Origin: Agrobacterium leguminum | Lineage (GTDB): Bacteria > Pseudomonadota > Alphaproteobacteria > Rhizobiales > Rhizobiaceae | Reading direction: 5' to 3' | Length of the DNA: 64,000 bases | Assembly (NCBI RefSeq): GCF_015704895.1 | Contig: NZ_JADQWB010000005.1 | Coordinates: 264,165-328,164, forward strand | In this document: positions 35,701 to 47,899 of the stretch, piece by piece | How the letters are laid out: each line of letters opens with the position of its first letter | How positions within the stretch are numbered: the first letter of the stretch is position 1 | Program-made: the position numbers and the translations under genes | The notes under the pieces: generated by a model | Database searches by the model: none | The model's input: the letters and a program-made list of their open reading frames with translations, nothing else | Told to the model about the DNA's origin: nothing

Positions 35701-35935
35701 TGAGGCCGCTCCGACAAAAGGTGGCCTCACGTTCCTCGTCCTGAAATTTCCGGGACTGAACGTAGCCTTGCCGTCTTGACGCTGAGCGACGCCTCTGGCC
35801 TTATGCCCGCCATGATCGGTTCTGCTATCCATATGCACCTCACCGCAACCATTCGCCCCGCAGGGCGTGTGGCGGTATCGGCGCGTTAGTCAGTCGGTCA
35901 TCCCGTCCACCACCCTGCCGCATATTGGCAGGGTG
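35701..35935. promoter_or_regulatory. Two hairpins between the permease and the GNAT gene
   Basis: TGAGGCC/GGCCTCA (35701-35729) lies just after the permease and may end its transcript. A perfect CACCCTGCC/GGCAGGGTG stem with a 7-base loop (35911-35935) lies 46 bases before the GNAT start; it lacks a T-run, so an operator or leader role is as likely as termination. The rest of the 292-base gap shows no gene. Confidence 0.45.
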
Positions 35936-35980
35936 CGGTGTTTCCGCTCTGCCTCGGCTGAAAAACGAAGGAGAGCAGAC

Positions 35981-36517
35981 ATGCCGGATTTCGATATTTC
36001 CCCGCCACTCGACCCCGACGCGCGCTGGCCCGAAGGCCTATGCATTCGCGCACGCACGCCGGCAGATGCGCCGGGGATAACAGCACTGCACAATATGGCC
36101 GGATATCGCTACGGGACGCTGCGCTGGCCGCATCACACTCCGGAAGATATTCGCAAGGGGATCGAAACCCAGCCGGCCAACAGCTTTGCGCTGATCGCCA
36201 TCCTCGACGGCAAGATCGTCGGCGATATCGGCCTGACACGCCACAGCAACCGCCGGGCGCATGCGGGCAGCATCGGCATGGGCGTCCATGACGCCTATAA
36301 GGGACGCGGTATCGGCAGCGCCATGATCGGCGAAATCCTCGCCATAGCCGATCGCTGGCTGGACCTCAAACGGATCGAACTGACCGTTTTCACGGACAAT
36401 GAACCGGCGCTGGCGCTTTATCGCAAATTCGGCTTCGAGGTCGAGGGACACCTCAAATCCTTCGCCTTCCGCGACGGCGAGTATATCGATGCCTATTGCA
36501 TGGCGCGTCTGCGATAG
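35981..36517 (+). CDS. GNAT family N-acetyltransferase
   Basis: The ATG at 35981, preceded by AAGGAGAG, gives 178 residues. The acetyl-CoA loop is seen in the MGVHDAYKGRGIGSAMIGE segment (R-G-x-G-x-A type), followed by LKRIELTVFTDNEPALALYRKFGFEVEGHLKS, the standard GNAT end. The acceptor is unknown; the ALYRKFGF-E-EG pattern is shared with RimJ/RimL-like and toxin-type acetyltransferases. It converges on the kinase-like gene. Confidence 0.88.
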   Translation: MPDFDISPPLDPDARWPEGLCIRARTPADAPGITALHNMAGYRYGTLRWPHHTPEDIRKGIETQPANSFALIAILDGKIVGDIGLTRHSNRRAHAGSIGMGVHDAYKGRGIGSAMIGEILAIADRWLDLKRIELTVFTDNEPALALYRKFGFEVEGHLKSFAFRDGEYIDAYCMARLR

Positions 36518-36521
36518 CGGT

Positions 36522-37418
36522 TCAGACGGCTGCGGAGTGATCCGCAAACACTTCCCGAATGGTCCGCCGTGACCATTCGGCCATTTTGTCGTTACGTCCA
36601 CGCTCCGCATCCAGCACGATCAAAGCCTTCCACAGCGCCCAGCCGCGCCCGCGCTGCCATGTCGCCTCATCCAGCTCCAGCGCCCGGCGAAAAACGGCAC
36701 GGCTTTCCGCATCGAGCACATTCCACGCGAGGATGAGATCGGAAGACGGATCGCCGACGCCGGAACTGCCGAAATCGATGACGGCTGAAAGCCGGCCGTC
36801 CTTCACCAGCAGATTGCCCTCGGCAATGTCTCCATGCACCCACACCCCCTGCTTCCGCCAATGGCTTGAAAGCGCAAGCTGCCATATCTCCATGGCCAGC
36901 GCCTGATCCACCTCATCGGCAAGCCGCACCGCCGAAGCCTTCGCCTCCCCGTCATAGACCGAAAGCGAGCCGCCGCGATGGAAGTTATGCGCGCCTGCGG
37001 GTGGGCCATCCGAAGCATCCACCCCGTGCAATGCCCTTAAAAACGCGGCGACATCGATGGCGATGGTTGAAAGATCAACGCGATCCAGATCCCGGGCAAG
37101 CGGTTCGCCCTCAAGCCAGCGATAGACGGACCAGCGGAACGGATAACCCTGTCCCGGCTGCCCGAGCGCCAATGGCGCAGGAATCGGAAAAGGCAGGAGC
37201 GGCGCAAGCGCCGGCAGCCACCGATGCTCCTTCTCCACCTGCGCAACATACCGGGCGGCACTTGGCATGCGGATCAGCATCTCATCGCCAAGACGAAAGC
37301 TGCGATTGTCCCAGCCGCTCAGTTCCACCGGCCGGATATTTAACCCCGCCCATTGCGGAAACTGGCTGTCAACCAGCGCCCGGACCTGCTCTGTGCTGAC
37401 GACAATGCGGTCATCCAT
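36522..37418 (-). CDS. Aminoglycoside phosphotransferase (APH) family kinase-like protein
   Basis: The 298-residue protein has the protein-kinase-like APH fold: the ATP lobe, then the catalytic loop VHGDIAEGNLLV (His-Gly-Asp...Asn) and the metal motif VIDFGSSGVGDPSSDL. The N-terminus is MDDRIVVSTEQVRALVDSQFPQWAGLNIRPVELSGWDNRSFRLG. The real substrate may be an antibiotic or an ordinary metabolite; members of this clade are often housekeeping. It stands upstream of nothing related. Confidence 0.87.
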   Translation of the reverse strand: MDDRIVVSTEQVRALVDSQFPQWAGLNIRPVELSGWDNRSFRLGDEMLIRMPSAARYVAQVEKEHRWLPALAPLLPFPIPAPLALGQPGQGYPFRWSVYRWLEGEPLARDLDRVDLSTIAIDVAAFLRALHGVDASDGPPAGAHNFHRGGSLSVYDGEAKASAVRLADEVDQALAMEIWQLALSSHWRKQGVWVHGDIAEGNLLVKDGRLSAVIDFGSSGVGDPSSDLILAWNVLDAESRAVFRRALELDEATWQRGRGWALWKALIVLDAERGRNDKMAEWSRRTIREVFADHSAAV

Positions 37419-37482
37419 GCTGTGCTCTCCGTGTCCGGTGCAAAGCTCTAGCGGCAGAGAACAACATTGCCATGACGGTGTA

Positions 37483-39675
<2,193 letters not shown>

Positions 39676-39771
39676 TTACCGAACGCTTTTAGCCGAAATA
39701 ACAAACATTAAAAACAGTTTTGCCACTGGACTCACAAGCCGAATCCGCTCGCCCGACGCAGCGGGCAGCCG

Positions 39772-41445
39772 TCAGTCCTTGGCCGCCAGCAGGCGAGCCG
39801 CCGCAGCCCTCGCCTCGTCCGTCACCGACGCACCGGCGAGCATGCGGGCAATCTCTTCGGTGCGGTGTTTCGGCTCCATGGTGGCTACGCGCGTGGCGAT
39901 ACGCTCGCTGCCGTCGCCGGATGGGCCTTTGGAAATGAGAAGATGGGTCGCCGCCCGTGCCGCCACCTGCGGCGCATGGGTAACTGACAGCACCTGCACG
40001 GTTTTCGACAGGCGGCGCAGCCGCTGGCCGATGGCATCCGCCACCGCGCCACCGACACCCGTATCGATTTCGTCGAACACCAGCGTCGGTGCCGAACCGC
40101 GATCCGCCAGCGCCACTTTCAGCGCCAGCAGGAAGCGGGACAATTCACCACCCGAGGCCACTTTCATGATCGGGCCGGGACGTGTGCCCGGATTGGTCTG
40201 GACGTGGAATTCCACCGTGTCGATGCCGTCGGCCGTCGCCTGTTCGGCATCGGAGGTCACCTCGACGGTAAACCGCGCCCGCTCCAGCTTCAGCGCCGGC
40301 AGTTCTGCCATCACCGCATTGGAAAGCGCATCCGCCGCATGGCGGCGTTTGTCGGAAAGCGATTGCGCGGCACGGTCGAAATCGGCCTTCACCACGCCGA
40401 GATTGGCCTCGAGCTTGCCGAGCTTTTCTTCGCCGGCATCGAGATCGGCGAGATCGGCCACCATTTTTTCGGCGAGAGCCGGCAGATCGGGCACGGCAAC
40501 ATTATATTTGCGCCCGGCGGCACGCAGCGCGAACAGCCGCTCCTCCACCCGCTCCAGCTCACGCGGATCGAATTCGGTGCGGCGCAGCGCCGCCTCCACT
40601 TCCATCTGCGCATTGGAAAGGCTGTCGAGCGCGGCGTCCAGCAATTGCACGGTGTCTTCCAGCAATCCCGGCGCTTCATGGCTCTTGCGCTCCAGACGCC
40701 GCATCATCGAGGCGATGACAGGCACAGGCGAGGCATTGCCGTTCAGAAACTCGCTTGCCTCGGCGATATCGCCGGCAATGCGTTCGGATTTCTGCATCAC
40801 CGCCCGGCGTTCCGCCAGCTCGTCCTCTTCACCGTCGCGCGGCGAGAGCGTTTCCAGTTCCTCGACCGAGGAGCGAAGGTAATCCGCCTCGCGCGCCGCT
40901 GCCTCCACTTTGGCGCGATGCGCCTTCAGGGCCCGGTCAGCATCCTTCCAGGTGCGATAGAGGCCCTGAACGGCACGAGCCTCATCGCTCAGACCGGCAA
41001 AGGCATCCAGCAGCGTGCGGTGTGCATCGGTATCGACAAGCGCGCGGTCGTCATGCTGGCCGTGAATCTCGACCAGCAATTGTCCGAGCTGGCGCATCAT
41101 CTGCACGCTGATGGCCTGATCGTTGATATAGGCCTTGGTGCGCCCGTCAGAGGATTGCACCCGGCGGAAAATCAGGTCGCCATCGTCGTCGAGACCGTTT
41201 TCACGCAGGAGAAGCCGTGTCGGGTGACTGTTCGGGACTTCGAAAGTGGCGGTGACCTGCCCCTTCTCTTCCCCGTGCCGCACAAGGCCGCCATCGCCGC
41301 GCCCGCCAAGCGCCAGCGAAAGGCTATCGAGAAGAATGGATTTGCCCGCACCCGTCTCGCCCGTCAACACGGAAAGGCCCGCCTCGAAACCGAGGTCGAG
41401 CCTTTCGATGAGAACGATATCGCGAATCGAGAGCTGGACCAGCAT
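39772..41445 (-). CDS. recN: DNA repair ATPase RecN
   Basis: The 557-residue SMC-like protein has Walker A GETGAGKS (29-36), long coiled-coil arms (about 150-370), the ABC signature region VASGGELSRFLLALK and Walker B TLVFDEIDTGVGG. It holds broken DNA ends during recombinational repair. It lies 15 bases after bamD on the same strand, so the two are probably co-transcribed, an arrangement common in alphaproteobacteria. Confidence 0.97.
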   Translation of the reverse strand: MLVQLSIRDIVLIERLDLGFEAGLSVLTGETGAGKSILLDSLSLALGGRGDGGLVRHGEEKGQVTATFEVPNSHPTRLLLRENGLDDDGDLIFRRVQSSDGRTKAYINDQAISVQMMRQLGQLLVEIHGQHDDRALVDTDAHRTLLDAFAGLSDEARAVQGLYRTWKDADRALKAHRAKVEAAAREADYLRSSVEELETLSPRDGEEDELAERRAVMQKSERIAGDIAEASEFLNGNASPVPVIASMMRRLERKSHEAPGLLEDTVQLLDAALDSLSNAQMEVEAALRRTEFDPRELERVEERLFALRAAGRKYNVAVPDLPALAEKMVADLADLDAGEEKLGKLEANLGVVKADFDRAAQSLSDKRRHAADALSNAVMAELPALKLERARFTVEVTSDAEQATADGIDTVEFHVQTNPGTRPGPIMKVASGGELSRFLLALKVALADRGSAPTLVFDEIDTGVGGAVADAIGQRLRRLSKTVQVLSVTHAPQVAARAATHLLISKGPSGDGSERIATRVATMEPKHRTEEIARMLAGASVTDEARAAAARLLAAKD

Positions 41446-41460
41446 GGCCTATGCCCCGTC

Positions 41461-42303
41461 TCAGGCGCCGATGAGCTTCTTGCCGGCGCGCGAAATCCAG
41501 GACCCCTTGTTTTCCCGCGGCTCCAGCCCGCTGCCCTTCAGCAGCTTGTAGGAATCCGAATACCATTGGCTGTCAGGATAGTTGTTGCCGAGAACGGCGG
41601 CCGCGGTCTGCGCTTCGTCCACCAGACCCATTGCGTAATAGGCTTCCGTCAGACGCGCCAGCGCTTCCTCGATCTGGTTGGTGTTCTGGTACTGCTCGAC
41701 AACGATGCGGAAACGCGAAACGGCGGCGAGATATTCCTTGCGCTCAAGATAATAACGGCCGACCTGCATTTCGCGGCCGGCGAGCTGGTCGCGGGCGAAA
41801 CGGATCTTGGCCTGCGCATCGGCGACATATTCCGAATCGGGATAGTCGTTGACGACCTTGTTCATCGCCTCGACGGTGCGCTGTGCGGCGCGCTGGTCCT
41901 GCGTCACGTCGGAAATCTGCTTCGAATAGGCAAGACCGATCATGTACTGAACGTAAGCGGCATCCTTGGAACGCGGATATTGGCGCAGGAACCGGCTGCC
42001 ATTGGTAATGGCCACATCGTTCTTGTTCGTGCGCGTGGCAATGAAGGTCTGCATCACCAGCGCCTTCTGGCCCCATTCGGTGAAGGGGTACTGCTTGTCG
42101 ATCGCCTCGAACTTGCGTGAGGCTTCCGTCATGTTACCGGCGTTCATGTTGGCAAGCCCCTGCTTGTACAGAACATCCGGCGGATCGGTCTCGACGCCGA
42201 GCTTGGTGATGTCGATATCCGGATCGGACTGGCAGGCCGTGACGGCGACACTCGCGCCGACCAACATCAACGAGACGGCGATCCCCCGCATCGTACCCTT
42301 CAT
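41461..42303 (-). CDS. bamD: Outer membrane assembly lipoprotein BamD
   Basis: The 280-residue protein has a lipoprotein signal ending V-T-A-C (SLMLVGASVAVTAC) and TPR repeats (DPPDVLYKQGLANMNAGNMTEASRKFEAIDKQYPFTEWGQKA onward). It is part of the BAM complex that inserts beta-barrel proteins in the outer membrane. Start at 42303 gives the most natural signal peptide (MKGTMRG); 42327 and 42291 are possible. It lies between lpxC and recN. Confidence 0.95.
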   Translation of the reverse strand: MKGTMRGIAVSLMLVGASVAVTACQSDPDIDITKLGVETDPPDVLYKQGLANMNAGNMTEASRKFEAIDKQYPFTEWGQKALVMQTFIATRTNKNDVAITNGSRFLRQYPRSKDAAYVQYMIGLAYSKQISDVTQDQRAAQRTVEAMNKVVNDYPDSEYVADAQAKIRFARDQLAGREMQVGRYYLERKEYLAAVSRFRIVVEQYQNTNQIEEALARLTEAYYAMGLVDEAQTAAAVLGNNYPDSQWYSDSYKLLKGSGLEPRENKGSWISRAGKKLIGA

Positions 42304-42503
42304 TGCACCAGACCCTACATGCTTCATTCGACAGTTCCCACTTCCCGCGCAAATACATAAGCATCGGCTTTGCACTGGCGTTCTAGCCATAAAAGCATCC
42401 GCAGGGCAACGCAATGATGACGCATTAACGCATTTTTATGGCATCGACCCGTGCAATCGCATGAATATCAGGCGATATGACGCAACTTCTTGTTCGCATC
42501 GCG

Positions 42504-42531
42504 AAAAAGCCGCCCCAAAGGGAGCGGCTTT
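42504..42531 (-). terminator. Intrinsic terminator after lpxC
   Basis: Read on the minus strand, an AAAGCCGC/GCGGCTTT stem with an 8-10-base inner segment is followed by TTTTTC, about 30 bases past the lpxC stop. It should separate lpxC from bamD. Confidence 0.8.
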
Positions 42532-42560
42532 CTCTGTCAATTGATAGCCTGCAAAGGAAT

Positions 42561-43520
42561 TCACGCAGACCAGGGCGCGAATTCCGGCATATTGACCGCA
42601 ACGAATTCGCGGGCGCGCACCATCTGGTTGCGGGCAGCCGGCGCTTCGACGATCTCATAGGCGGTGCGGTCGCTCAAAAGCGCCTTCAGCGCATTCGCAT
42701 TGACCTTGTGGCCGCCGCGATAGGAGCGGTAGCAGCCGATGAACTGCGCGCCAGCAAGCGCCAGGTCGCCCACGGCGTCCAGCGTCTTGTGACGGACGAA
42801 TTCGTCCTTGGCGTAACGCAGGCCTTCCATGTTGATGACGCTGTTGTCGTCGGAGATGACGACCGAGTTCTCAAGCGAGGAGCCGAGCGCATAACCGGCA
42901 GCCCACAGGCGCTCCACATCACGCATGAAGCCGAAGGTACGGGCGCGCGACAGTTCGTTCTTGAAGCTCTCCGCCGTCAGGTCGCCCTTCCAGGACTGCT
43001 TGCCGATCAGCGGCGTGTCGAAATCGATGTCGACCTCGAAACGGGTGCCGTCATAGGGACGGAACTCCGCCCAGGAGGCGCCCGAATCGATGCGCACCGG
43101 CTTGGTGACGCGAATATAACGGCGCTTCACGCCTAGGCTCTTGATGCCGACCGATTCGATCGCTTCGATGAAAGGTGCGGAGCTGCCGTCCATGATCGGC
43201 GCTTCCGGACCGTCGACTTCAACGATGAGGTTGTCGAGGCCCATGGCGTAGATGGCGGCCATGACGTGCTCGATCGTCGCCACCGACTGGGAAAGCGAAC
43301 GGCCGAGCACGGTGCACAGGTCGGTATTGCCGACATTGGCCGAAACCGCCTTCAACTCGGTAACGCTGCCATTGTCATGAAGGCGGTGGAAGACGATGCC
43401 CGTTCCGGCTTCTGCGGGCTGGAAGGTCATCGAGACCGGATTGCCGGAATGCACGCCAATGCCTTTGAGCTGAACAGCATTTGCGATAGTTGTCTGAAAT
43501 CCGAGCAGTCCGATAGTCAT
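42561..43520 (-). CDS. lpxC: UDP-3-O-acyl-N-acetylglucosamine deacetylase
   Basis: The 319-residue zinc enzyme carries out the first committed step of lipid A synthesis. The zinc ligands are His85 (ATIEHVMAAIYAMG), His244 and Asp248 (VRHKTLDAVGD). The DGSSAPFIEAI segment and the two-fold repeat are as expected. It follows ftsZ in the same direction but after its own gap of 264 bases with a terminator between, so it has its own promoter. Confidence 0.98.
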   Translation of the reverse strand: MTIGLLGFQTTIANAVQLKGIGVHSGNPVSMTFQPAEAGTGIVFHRLHDNGSVTELKAVSANVGNTDLCTVLGRSLSQSVATIEHVMAAIYAMGLDNLIVEVDGPEAPIMDGSSAPFIEAIESVGIKSLGVKRRYIRVTKPVRIDSGASWAEFRPYDGTRFEVDIDFDTPLIGKQSWKGDLTAESFKNELSRARTFGFMRDVERLWAAGYALGSSLENSVVISDDNSVINMEGLRYAKDEFVRHKTLDAVGDLALAGAQFIGCYRSYRGGHKVNANALKALLSDRTAYEIVEAPAARNQMVRAREFVAVNMPEFAPWSA

Positions 43521-43723
43521 GCGAATATGCCTTGTTTTGCAAACCGCGCCGCTTGAGCGCCGTTCAAGTTTTCGAGCCGGTTTGGCAACCGGCCAAGTCC
43601 GTGTTTTCCTTTACCCAGCCTCATACATACGCACATGTAGGTGCCACGACAAATCACTGTTCGTTTCGGATTGTTACACGCGTAAACCTTTGAAAATGCG
43701 AATTAATTTAGTGTTAATAACGC

Positions 43724-43762
43724 AAAATAAACAAAACGCCCGGATCGTGAAACCCGGGCGTT
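43724..43762 (-). terminator. Intrinsic terminator after ftsZ
   Basis: On the minus strand an AACGCCCGG/CCGGGCGTT stem with a 10-base loop is followed by TTGTTTATTTT. It starts about 24 bases after the ftsZ stop and should end the ftsZ transcript ahead of lpxC. Confidence 0.85.
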
Positions 43763-43785
43763 CGAAGAGGCGGATGGAATCGCCC

Positions 43786-45546
43786 TTAGTTGGACTGGCG
43801 GCGCAGGAAGGCCGGGATTTCCAGCTGGTCGTCATCGTGGTGGCTGGACGATGCAGGCGTTGCGCGGCCGTGGTCGTCAAGCTGGCCACGACGCGGTGCG
43901 TAGAGGCTGGCTTCCGGCGAAAGCGGGGCGCGGCGCTGCTGCGGCGCCATGCTCGGCGCATCCATCATGTCGGACGGAACTTCTTCTTCTTCGCGGCGGC
44001 CAAGCGAGTTGGTGATGCGCTTCAGAAGACCCATCGGGCCACGCTCTTCCTGGGCGGCAGGAGCGGCGTGGGTGCGGTGGTCCAGCTCGGCCTTCACGAC
44101 CGGCGGAAAGTCTTCGACCTTCGGCATGCGTACCGGCTCGGGCTGGCGGGCAACCGGTGCGGGTTCCTGATAAACAGGAGCCTGCGGCTGCTGCATGCGC
44201 GGCGCCGGAGCGGCAACCTGTTCCGGAGCATGGTAGACGGGCGCCGGAGCGACCGGTGCCGGAGCGGCCTGCTGAACCGGCTGAGCCGGACGGAGAGCCG
44301 CCGGCGCTTCAGCCGGAGAAGATGCGAACAGCTTGCTCTGCGGACGGAAATCCTGAGCCGGCTGCTGGTGTGCGGCGAAACCGAGTTCGCGTTCCATTTC
44401 GGCTTCCGCCGAACGGATGGTCTGGGCGATCGGGTCTACGGCCTTCTGTGCCTGCGATACTGCTGGAGCAGGCTGAACTGCGGCCGGAGCGGAAGCAACG
44501 GCCGCGGAAGGACGGATAAGCGGCTTGGCAACGGCTGCTGCGGCACGCATATCGGCAACGTTCTGCTCGCCGACGCCAGCAACGCGGTCGATGCCGGTCG
44601 CCACGACGGAGACGCGGATGAGACCTTCCAGGGCTTCGTCGAAGGTTGCGCCGAGGATGATGTTGGCGTCCGGATCGACTTCTTCGCGGATACGGGTTGC
44701 AGCCTCGTCGACTTCGAACAGGGTAAGGTCGCGACCACCGGTGATGGAGATCAGCAGGCCCTGTGCGCCCTTCATCGAGGTTTCGTCGAGCAGCGGGTTG
44801 GCGATTGCCGCTTCCGCAGCCTGCATCGCACGGCCCGGACCGGAAGCTTCGCCGGTGCCCATCATTGCACGGCCCATTTCACGCATGACCGAGCGAACGT
44901 CGGCGAAGTCGAGGTTGATGAGACCTTCCTTCACCATCAGGTCGGTGATGCAGGCAACGCCCGAATAGAGAACCTGGTCGGCCATGGCGAAGGCGTCGGC
45001 GAAGGTCGTCTTGTCGTTGGCAATACGGAAGAGGTTCTGGTTCGGAATGACGATCAGCGTATCGACGGACTTCTGCAGTTCCTCGATGCCCTGTTCGGCA
45101 AGACGCATGCGGCGGCCGCCTTCGAAGTGGAAAGGCTTGGTGACGACGCCGACCGTCAGGATGCCCTTGTTGCGGGCGGCCTGTGCGACAACCGGAGCAG
45201 CACCCGTGCCGGTGCCGCCGCCCATGCCGGCGGTGACGAAGCACATGTGGGTGCCGTTCAGGTGATCGATGATCTCGTCGATGCATTCTTCAGCGGCGGC
45301 GCGGCCGACTTCCGGCTGGGAACCGGCGCCGAGGCCTTCGGTGACGTTGACGCCGAGCTGGATGACCCGGTCTGCCTTCGTCATGGTCAGCGCCTGCGCA
45401 TCCGTGTTGGCGACGACGAAGTCGACGCCCTGGAGGCCGGCCGTGATCATGTTGTTGACAGCGTTACCACCACCACCGCCGACACCGAAAACAGTGATGC
45501 GTGGCTTCAGCTCGGTGATATCAGGCTTTTGCAGCTGTATCGTCAT
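43786..45546 (-). CDS. ftsZ: Cell division GTPase FtsZ, long form
   Basis: The 586-residue tubulin homologue forms the Z-ring. The GTP-binding core has [13 protein letters not shown] and the signature [13 protein letters not shown] (109-115 within it), ending near residue 320. An unusually long linker, about 240 residues rich in Pro/Ala/Gln/Glu (for example [14 protein letters not shown]), separates it from the conserved C-terminal peptide EIPAFLRRQ that binds FtsA. Long linkers are normal in Rhizobiales FtsZ. It lies 92 bases after ftsA on the same strand. Confidence 0.98.
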   Translation of the reverse strand: MTIQLQKPDITELKPRITVFGVGGGGGNAVNNMITAGLQGVDFVVANTDAQALTMTKADRVIQLGVNVTEGLGAGSQPEVGRAAAEECIDEIIDHLNGTHMCFVTAGMGGGTGTGAAPVVAQAARNKGILTVGVVTKPFHFEGGRRMRLAEQGIEELQKSVDTLIVIPNQNLFRIANDKTTFADAFAMADQVLYSGVACITDLMVKEGLINLDFADVRSVMREMGRAMMGTGEASGPGRAMQAAEAAIANPLLDETSMKGAQGLLISITGGRDLTLFEVDEAATRIREEVDPDANIILGATFDEALEGLIRVSVVATGIDRVAGVGEQNVADMRAAAAVAKPLIRPSAAVASAPAAVQPAPAVSQAQKAVDPIAQTIRSAEAEMERELGFAAHQQPAQDFRPQSKLFASSPAEAPAALRPAQPVQQAAPAPVAPAPVYHAPEQVAAPAPRMQQPQAPVYQEPAPVARQPEPVRMPKVEDFPPVVKAELDHRTHAAPAAQEERGPMGLLKRITNSLGRREEEEVPSDMMDAPSMAPQQRRAPLSPEASLYAPRRGQLDDHGRATPASSSHHDDDQLEIPAFLRRQSN

Positions 45547-45638
45547 TTTAGCATTCCTTCTTTCTCTGGCCGCATCGCCCCGCTGGCCGATTCTTGAAAA
45601 CTCAACTCTGAAACCTCCGGCTTACGCCACGAGGCCAC

Positions 45639-46970
45639 TCAAAAACTCTCTTTCAGCCATTGCCCCACCCGGGCTATCCGGCCGCTACCCGTACCAAACG
45701 GCGAGAACATTCCGCCTTGCGCCGCATGAATTTCGATGTCCGCCACCTGCGGATAGATCATCAGTCCGCAGGCGGTTGAAAATGCCGGTCCCTTCGCCGC
45801 CACCGGAAGACCGGCCACACCCATGGGGCGGCCGATACGAACGTTGCGGGCGAGAATGCGCCGTGCCGTTTCCGGCAGCCCCGTCAGCTGGCTTGCGCCG
45901 CCGGTCAGGACAACGCGCTTGCCGACGATGGGGCTGAAGCCGGACTTCTGGATACGATCACGGATCAATTCCAGCGTCTCTTCGATACGCGCCCGCACGA
46001 TGCGGGTTACAAGTGCTCTTGAAACTTGCGATGGCTGATCGCGATCGTCTTCGCCAATCGGCGGGATCGAAATCATGTCGCGCTCATCCGCGCCATTCAG
46101 CAATGCCGAACCATGCACCACCTTCAGTCTCTCCGCATCTTCGATTCGTGTCGAGAGGCCACGTGCAAGATCTGTCGTAACGTGATGGCCGCCAAGGCCG
46201 ATCGCGTCGGTGTGAATGAGACGGCCTTCGGCGAAAACCGAGATCGTCGTGGTGCCGCCGCCCATGTCGATGGCCGCGCAGCCGAGTTCGACTTCATCGT
46301 CCACCAGCGCCGCCAGACCGCTGGCATAGGGCGTCGCCACCATGCCTTCCACGGAAAGATGCGCACGGTTGACGCAGAGTTCGAGGTTCTTCAGCGCCGT
46401 GCGCTCGACCGTGACCACATGCATGTCGACACCGAGAAGATCGCCATACATGGAAAGCGGATCGCGAATGCCGCGCTCGCCGTCCAGCGAATAACCCGTC
46501 GGCAAAGAATGCAGGATCGCCCGGTCCTGACGCATGGACTGCTGGCTTGCCGCCACCAGAACCTTGCGCAGATCGCTTGCTTCCACTTCCTGGCCGCCGA
46601 GATCGATGCTCGCAGTGTAGATATCGCTCGCCAGTCTTCCTGCCGAAACATTGACGATCAGGCTGTCGACGGTAAGGCCCGCCATGCGCTCGGCCGCATC
46701 GACCGAAAGACGGATCACGCCTTCCAGCGCGTCGAGATCGGCGATCACGCCGGATTTCACGCCGCGCGAACGCTGGTGGCCGATGCCGATGATTTCGACC
46801 TTATGGGTGCGGCCGGGCAGGATTTCGCTTTCCTGGCGCGGCGTCAGCCGGCCGATCATGCACACGACCTTGGTCGAGCCGATGTCCAGCACCGAAACGA
46901 TGTGGCTGCGCTTGGAAGAAAGCGGCTTCAGGCGAGGCAGGCCGAAATGGGAAGAACCGAAAAAGCTCAT
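45639..46970 (-). CDS. ftsA: Cell division protein FtsA
   Basis: The 443-residue actin-like protein anchors FtsZ to the membrane. The nucleotide-binding motifs HIVSVLDIGSTKVVCMIG and GCAAIDMGGGTTTISVFAEG are visible, as is the C-terminal amphipathic helix region (VGQWLKESF). Its ATG overlaps the ftsQ stop by 4 bases, so translation is coupled. Confidence 0.97.
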   Translation of the reverse strand: MSFFGSSHFGLPRLKPLSSKRSHIVSVLDIGSTKVVCMIGRLTPRQESEILPGRTHKVEIIGIGHQRSRGVKSGVIADLDALEGVIRLSVDAAERMAGLTVDSLIVNVSAGRLASDIYTASIDLGGQEVEASDLRKVLVAASQQSMRQDRAILHSLPTGYSLDGERGIRDPLSMYGDLLGVDMHVVTVERTALKNLELCVNRAHLSVEGMVATPYASGLAALVDDEVELGCAAIDMGGGTTTISVFAEGRLIHTDAIGLGGHHVTTDLARGLSTRIEDAERLKVVHGSALLNGADERDMISIPPIGEDDRDQPSQVSRALVTRIVRARIEETLELIRDRIQKSGFSPIVGKRVVLTGGASQLTGLPETARRILARNVRIGRPMGVAGLPVAAKGPAFSTACGLMIYPQVADIEIHAAQGGMFSPFGTGSGRIARVGQWLKESF

Positions 46971-47899
46971 GTGTTCTTCTCCGCCTTCTTGAGAGCCTTG
47001 GTGCGCGCATCGACAGCGGCCTGGCGACGCTCCGTGGCGCCCTCGGTCAGCTGGATCGTGGTGCGGTCCGCAAGCCGGAGATCGACGGCAGCGACATCGC
47101 GCGACAGCACCTTTTCCTCGAGATCGAGCCGCGCCAGCAGTTGCAGCGCCTGCGGCAGGTTTTCTTCCGGCAGCTTGACGACGATGCCGTTATCGAGATG
47201 CAGATCCCAGCGACGGCCGGCAATGCGGACATAGGCGCGGACACGGTTGCGGATTTCCGGCCAGTCGGCCAACTGCTCGACGAAACCGGCAGCACCCGTT
47301 TCCGCGTCACGGCCAACGAAGAGCGGCAGGGAGGCGAATTTATTGTCCCGCAGCGGCGCAATCACGCTGCCGCTTTTTTCGATCAGCGACAGTTCCGTTC
47401 CATGCTGCCAGATGCCGAAGGCCTGACGCTCCTTCAGCCGGACTTCCACGGTCTTGGGGTACACCTTGCGGATATCGACATCTTCCACCCAGGGAAGCTG
47501 CACCAGCTTGCGGCGCGCCGCATCGATATCGAGCGCAATCAGCGAGGTGCTGCCATCGAGGCCGAGAAGCTGGAACACTTCGATTTCGGAGGTCTGCAGA
47601 TTGCCGGAAACCTTCACGTCCTCGACCGCAAAGCCTGCTGCCGATGTCGTGGTCTGGGTGACGATATTGGTGTGCCCGCCGAGAGACATGCCGTAAAGCC
47701 CGGTCACCGCGTAAAAGGCGACGGCCGAAATCGTACCGGTATGGGCGGGAATGTGAATGCGTCCGGTCGCAAGGCTGACACCGAAACGCACGAAGCGACG
47801 CAGAGGACGCGGCAATACCATGCGGTCGTCGGCGTTGGCCGCCGCCGCGAATTGTTCGCGCTTTTTTGCTGTCGACTTTTTGCCGATCACCGCAAACAC
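46967..47899 (-). CDS. ftsQ: Cell division protein FtsQ
   Basis: A 310-residue single-span protein: a charged cytoplasmic head (about 1-55), a membrane span near 56-75, then a POTRA-like domain ([40 protein letters not shown]) and a C-terminal beta region. It links early and late divisome proteins. Its start overlaps the ddl end by 13 bases. Confidence 0.95.
   Translation of the reverse strand: MFAVIGKKSTAKKREQFAAAANADDRMVLPRPLRRFVRFGVSLATGRIHIPAHTGTISAVAFYAVTGLYGMSLGGHTNIVTQTTTSAAGFAVEDVKVSGNLQTSEIEVFQLLGLDGSTSLIALDIDAARRKLVQLPWVEDVDIRKVYPKTVEVRLKERQAFGIWQHGTELSLIEKSGSVIAPLRDNKFASLPLFVGRDAETGAAGFVEQLADWPEIRNRVRAYVRIAGRRWDLHLDNGIVVKLPEENLPQALQLLARLDLEEKVLSRDVAAVDLRLADRTTIQLTEGATERRQAAVDARTKALKKAEKNT

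Noticed and set aside
36522..37418. Calling the APH-like kinase an antibiotic resistance gene
   Set aside because: The fold is clear but the substrate is not; nothing mobile or resistance-linked is nearby.
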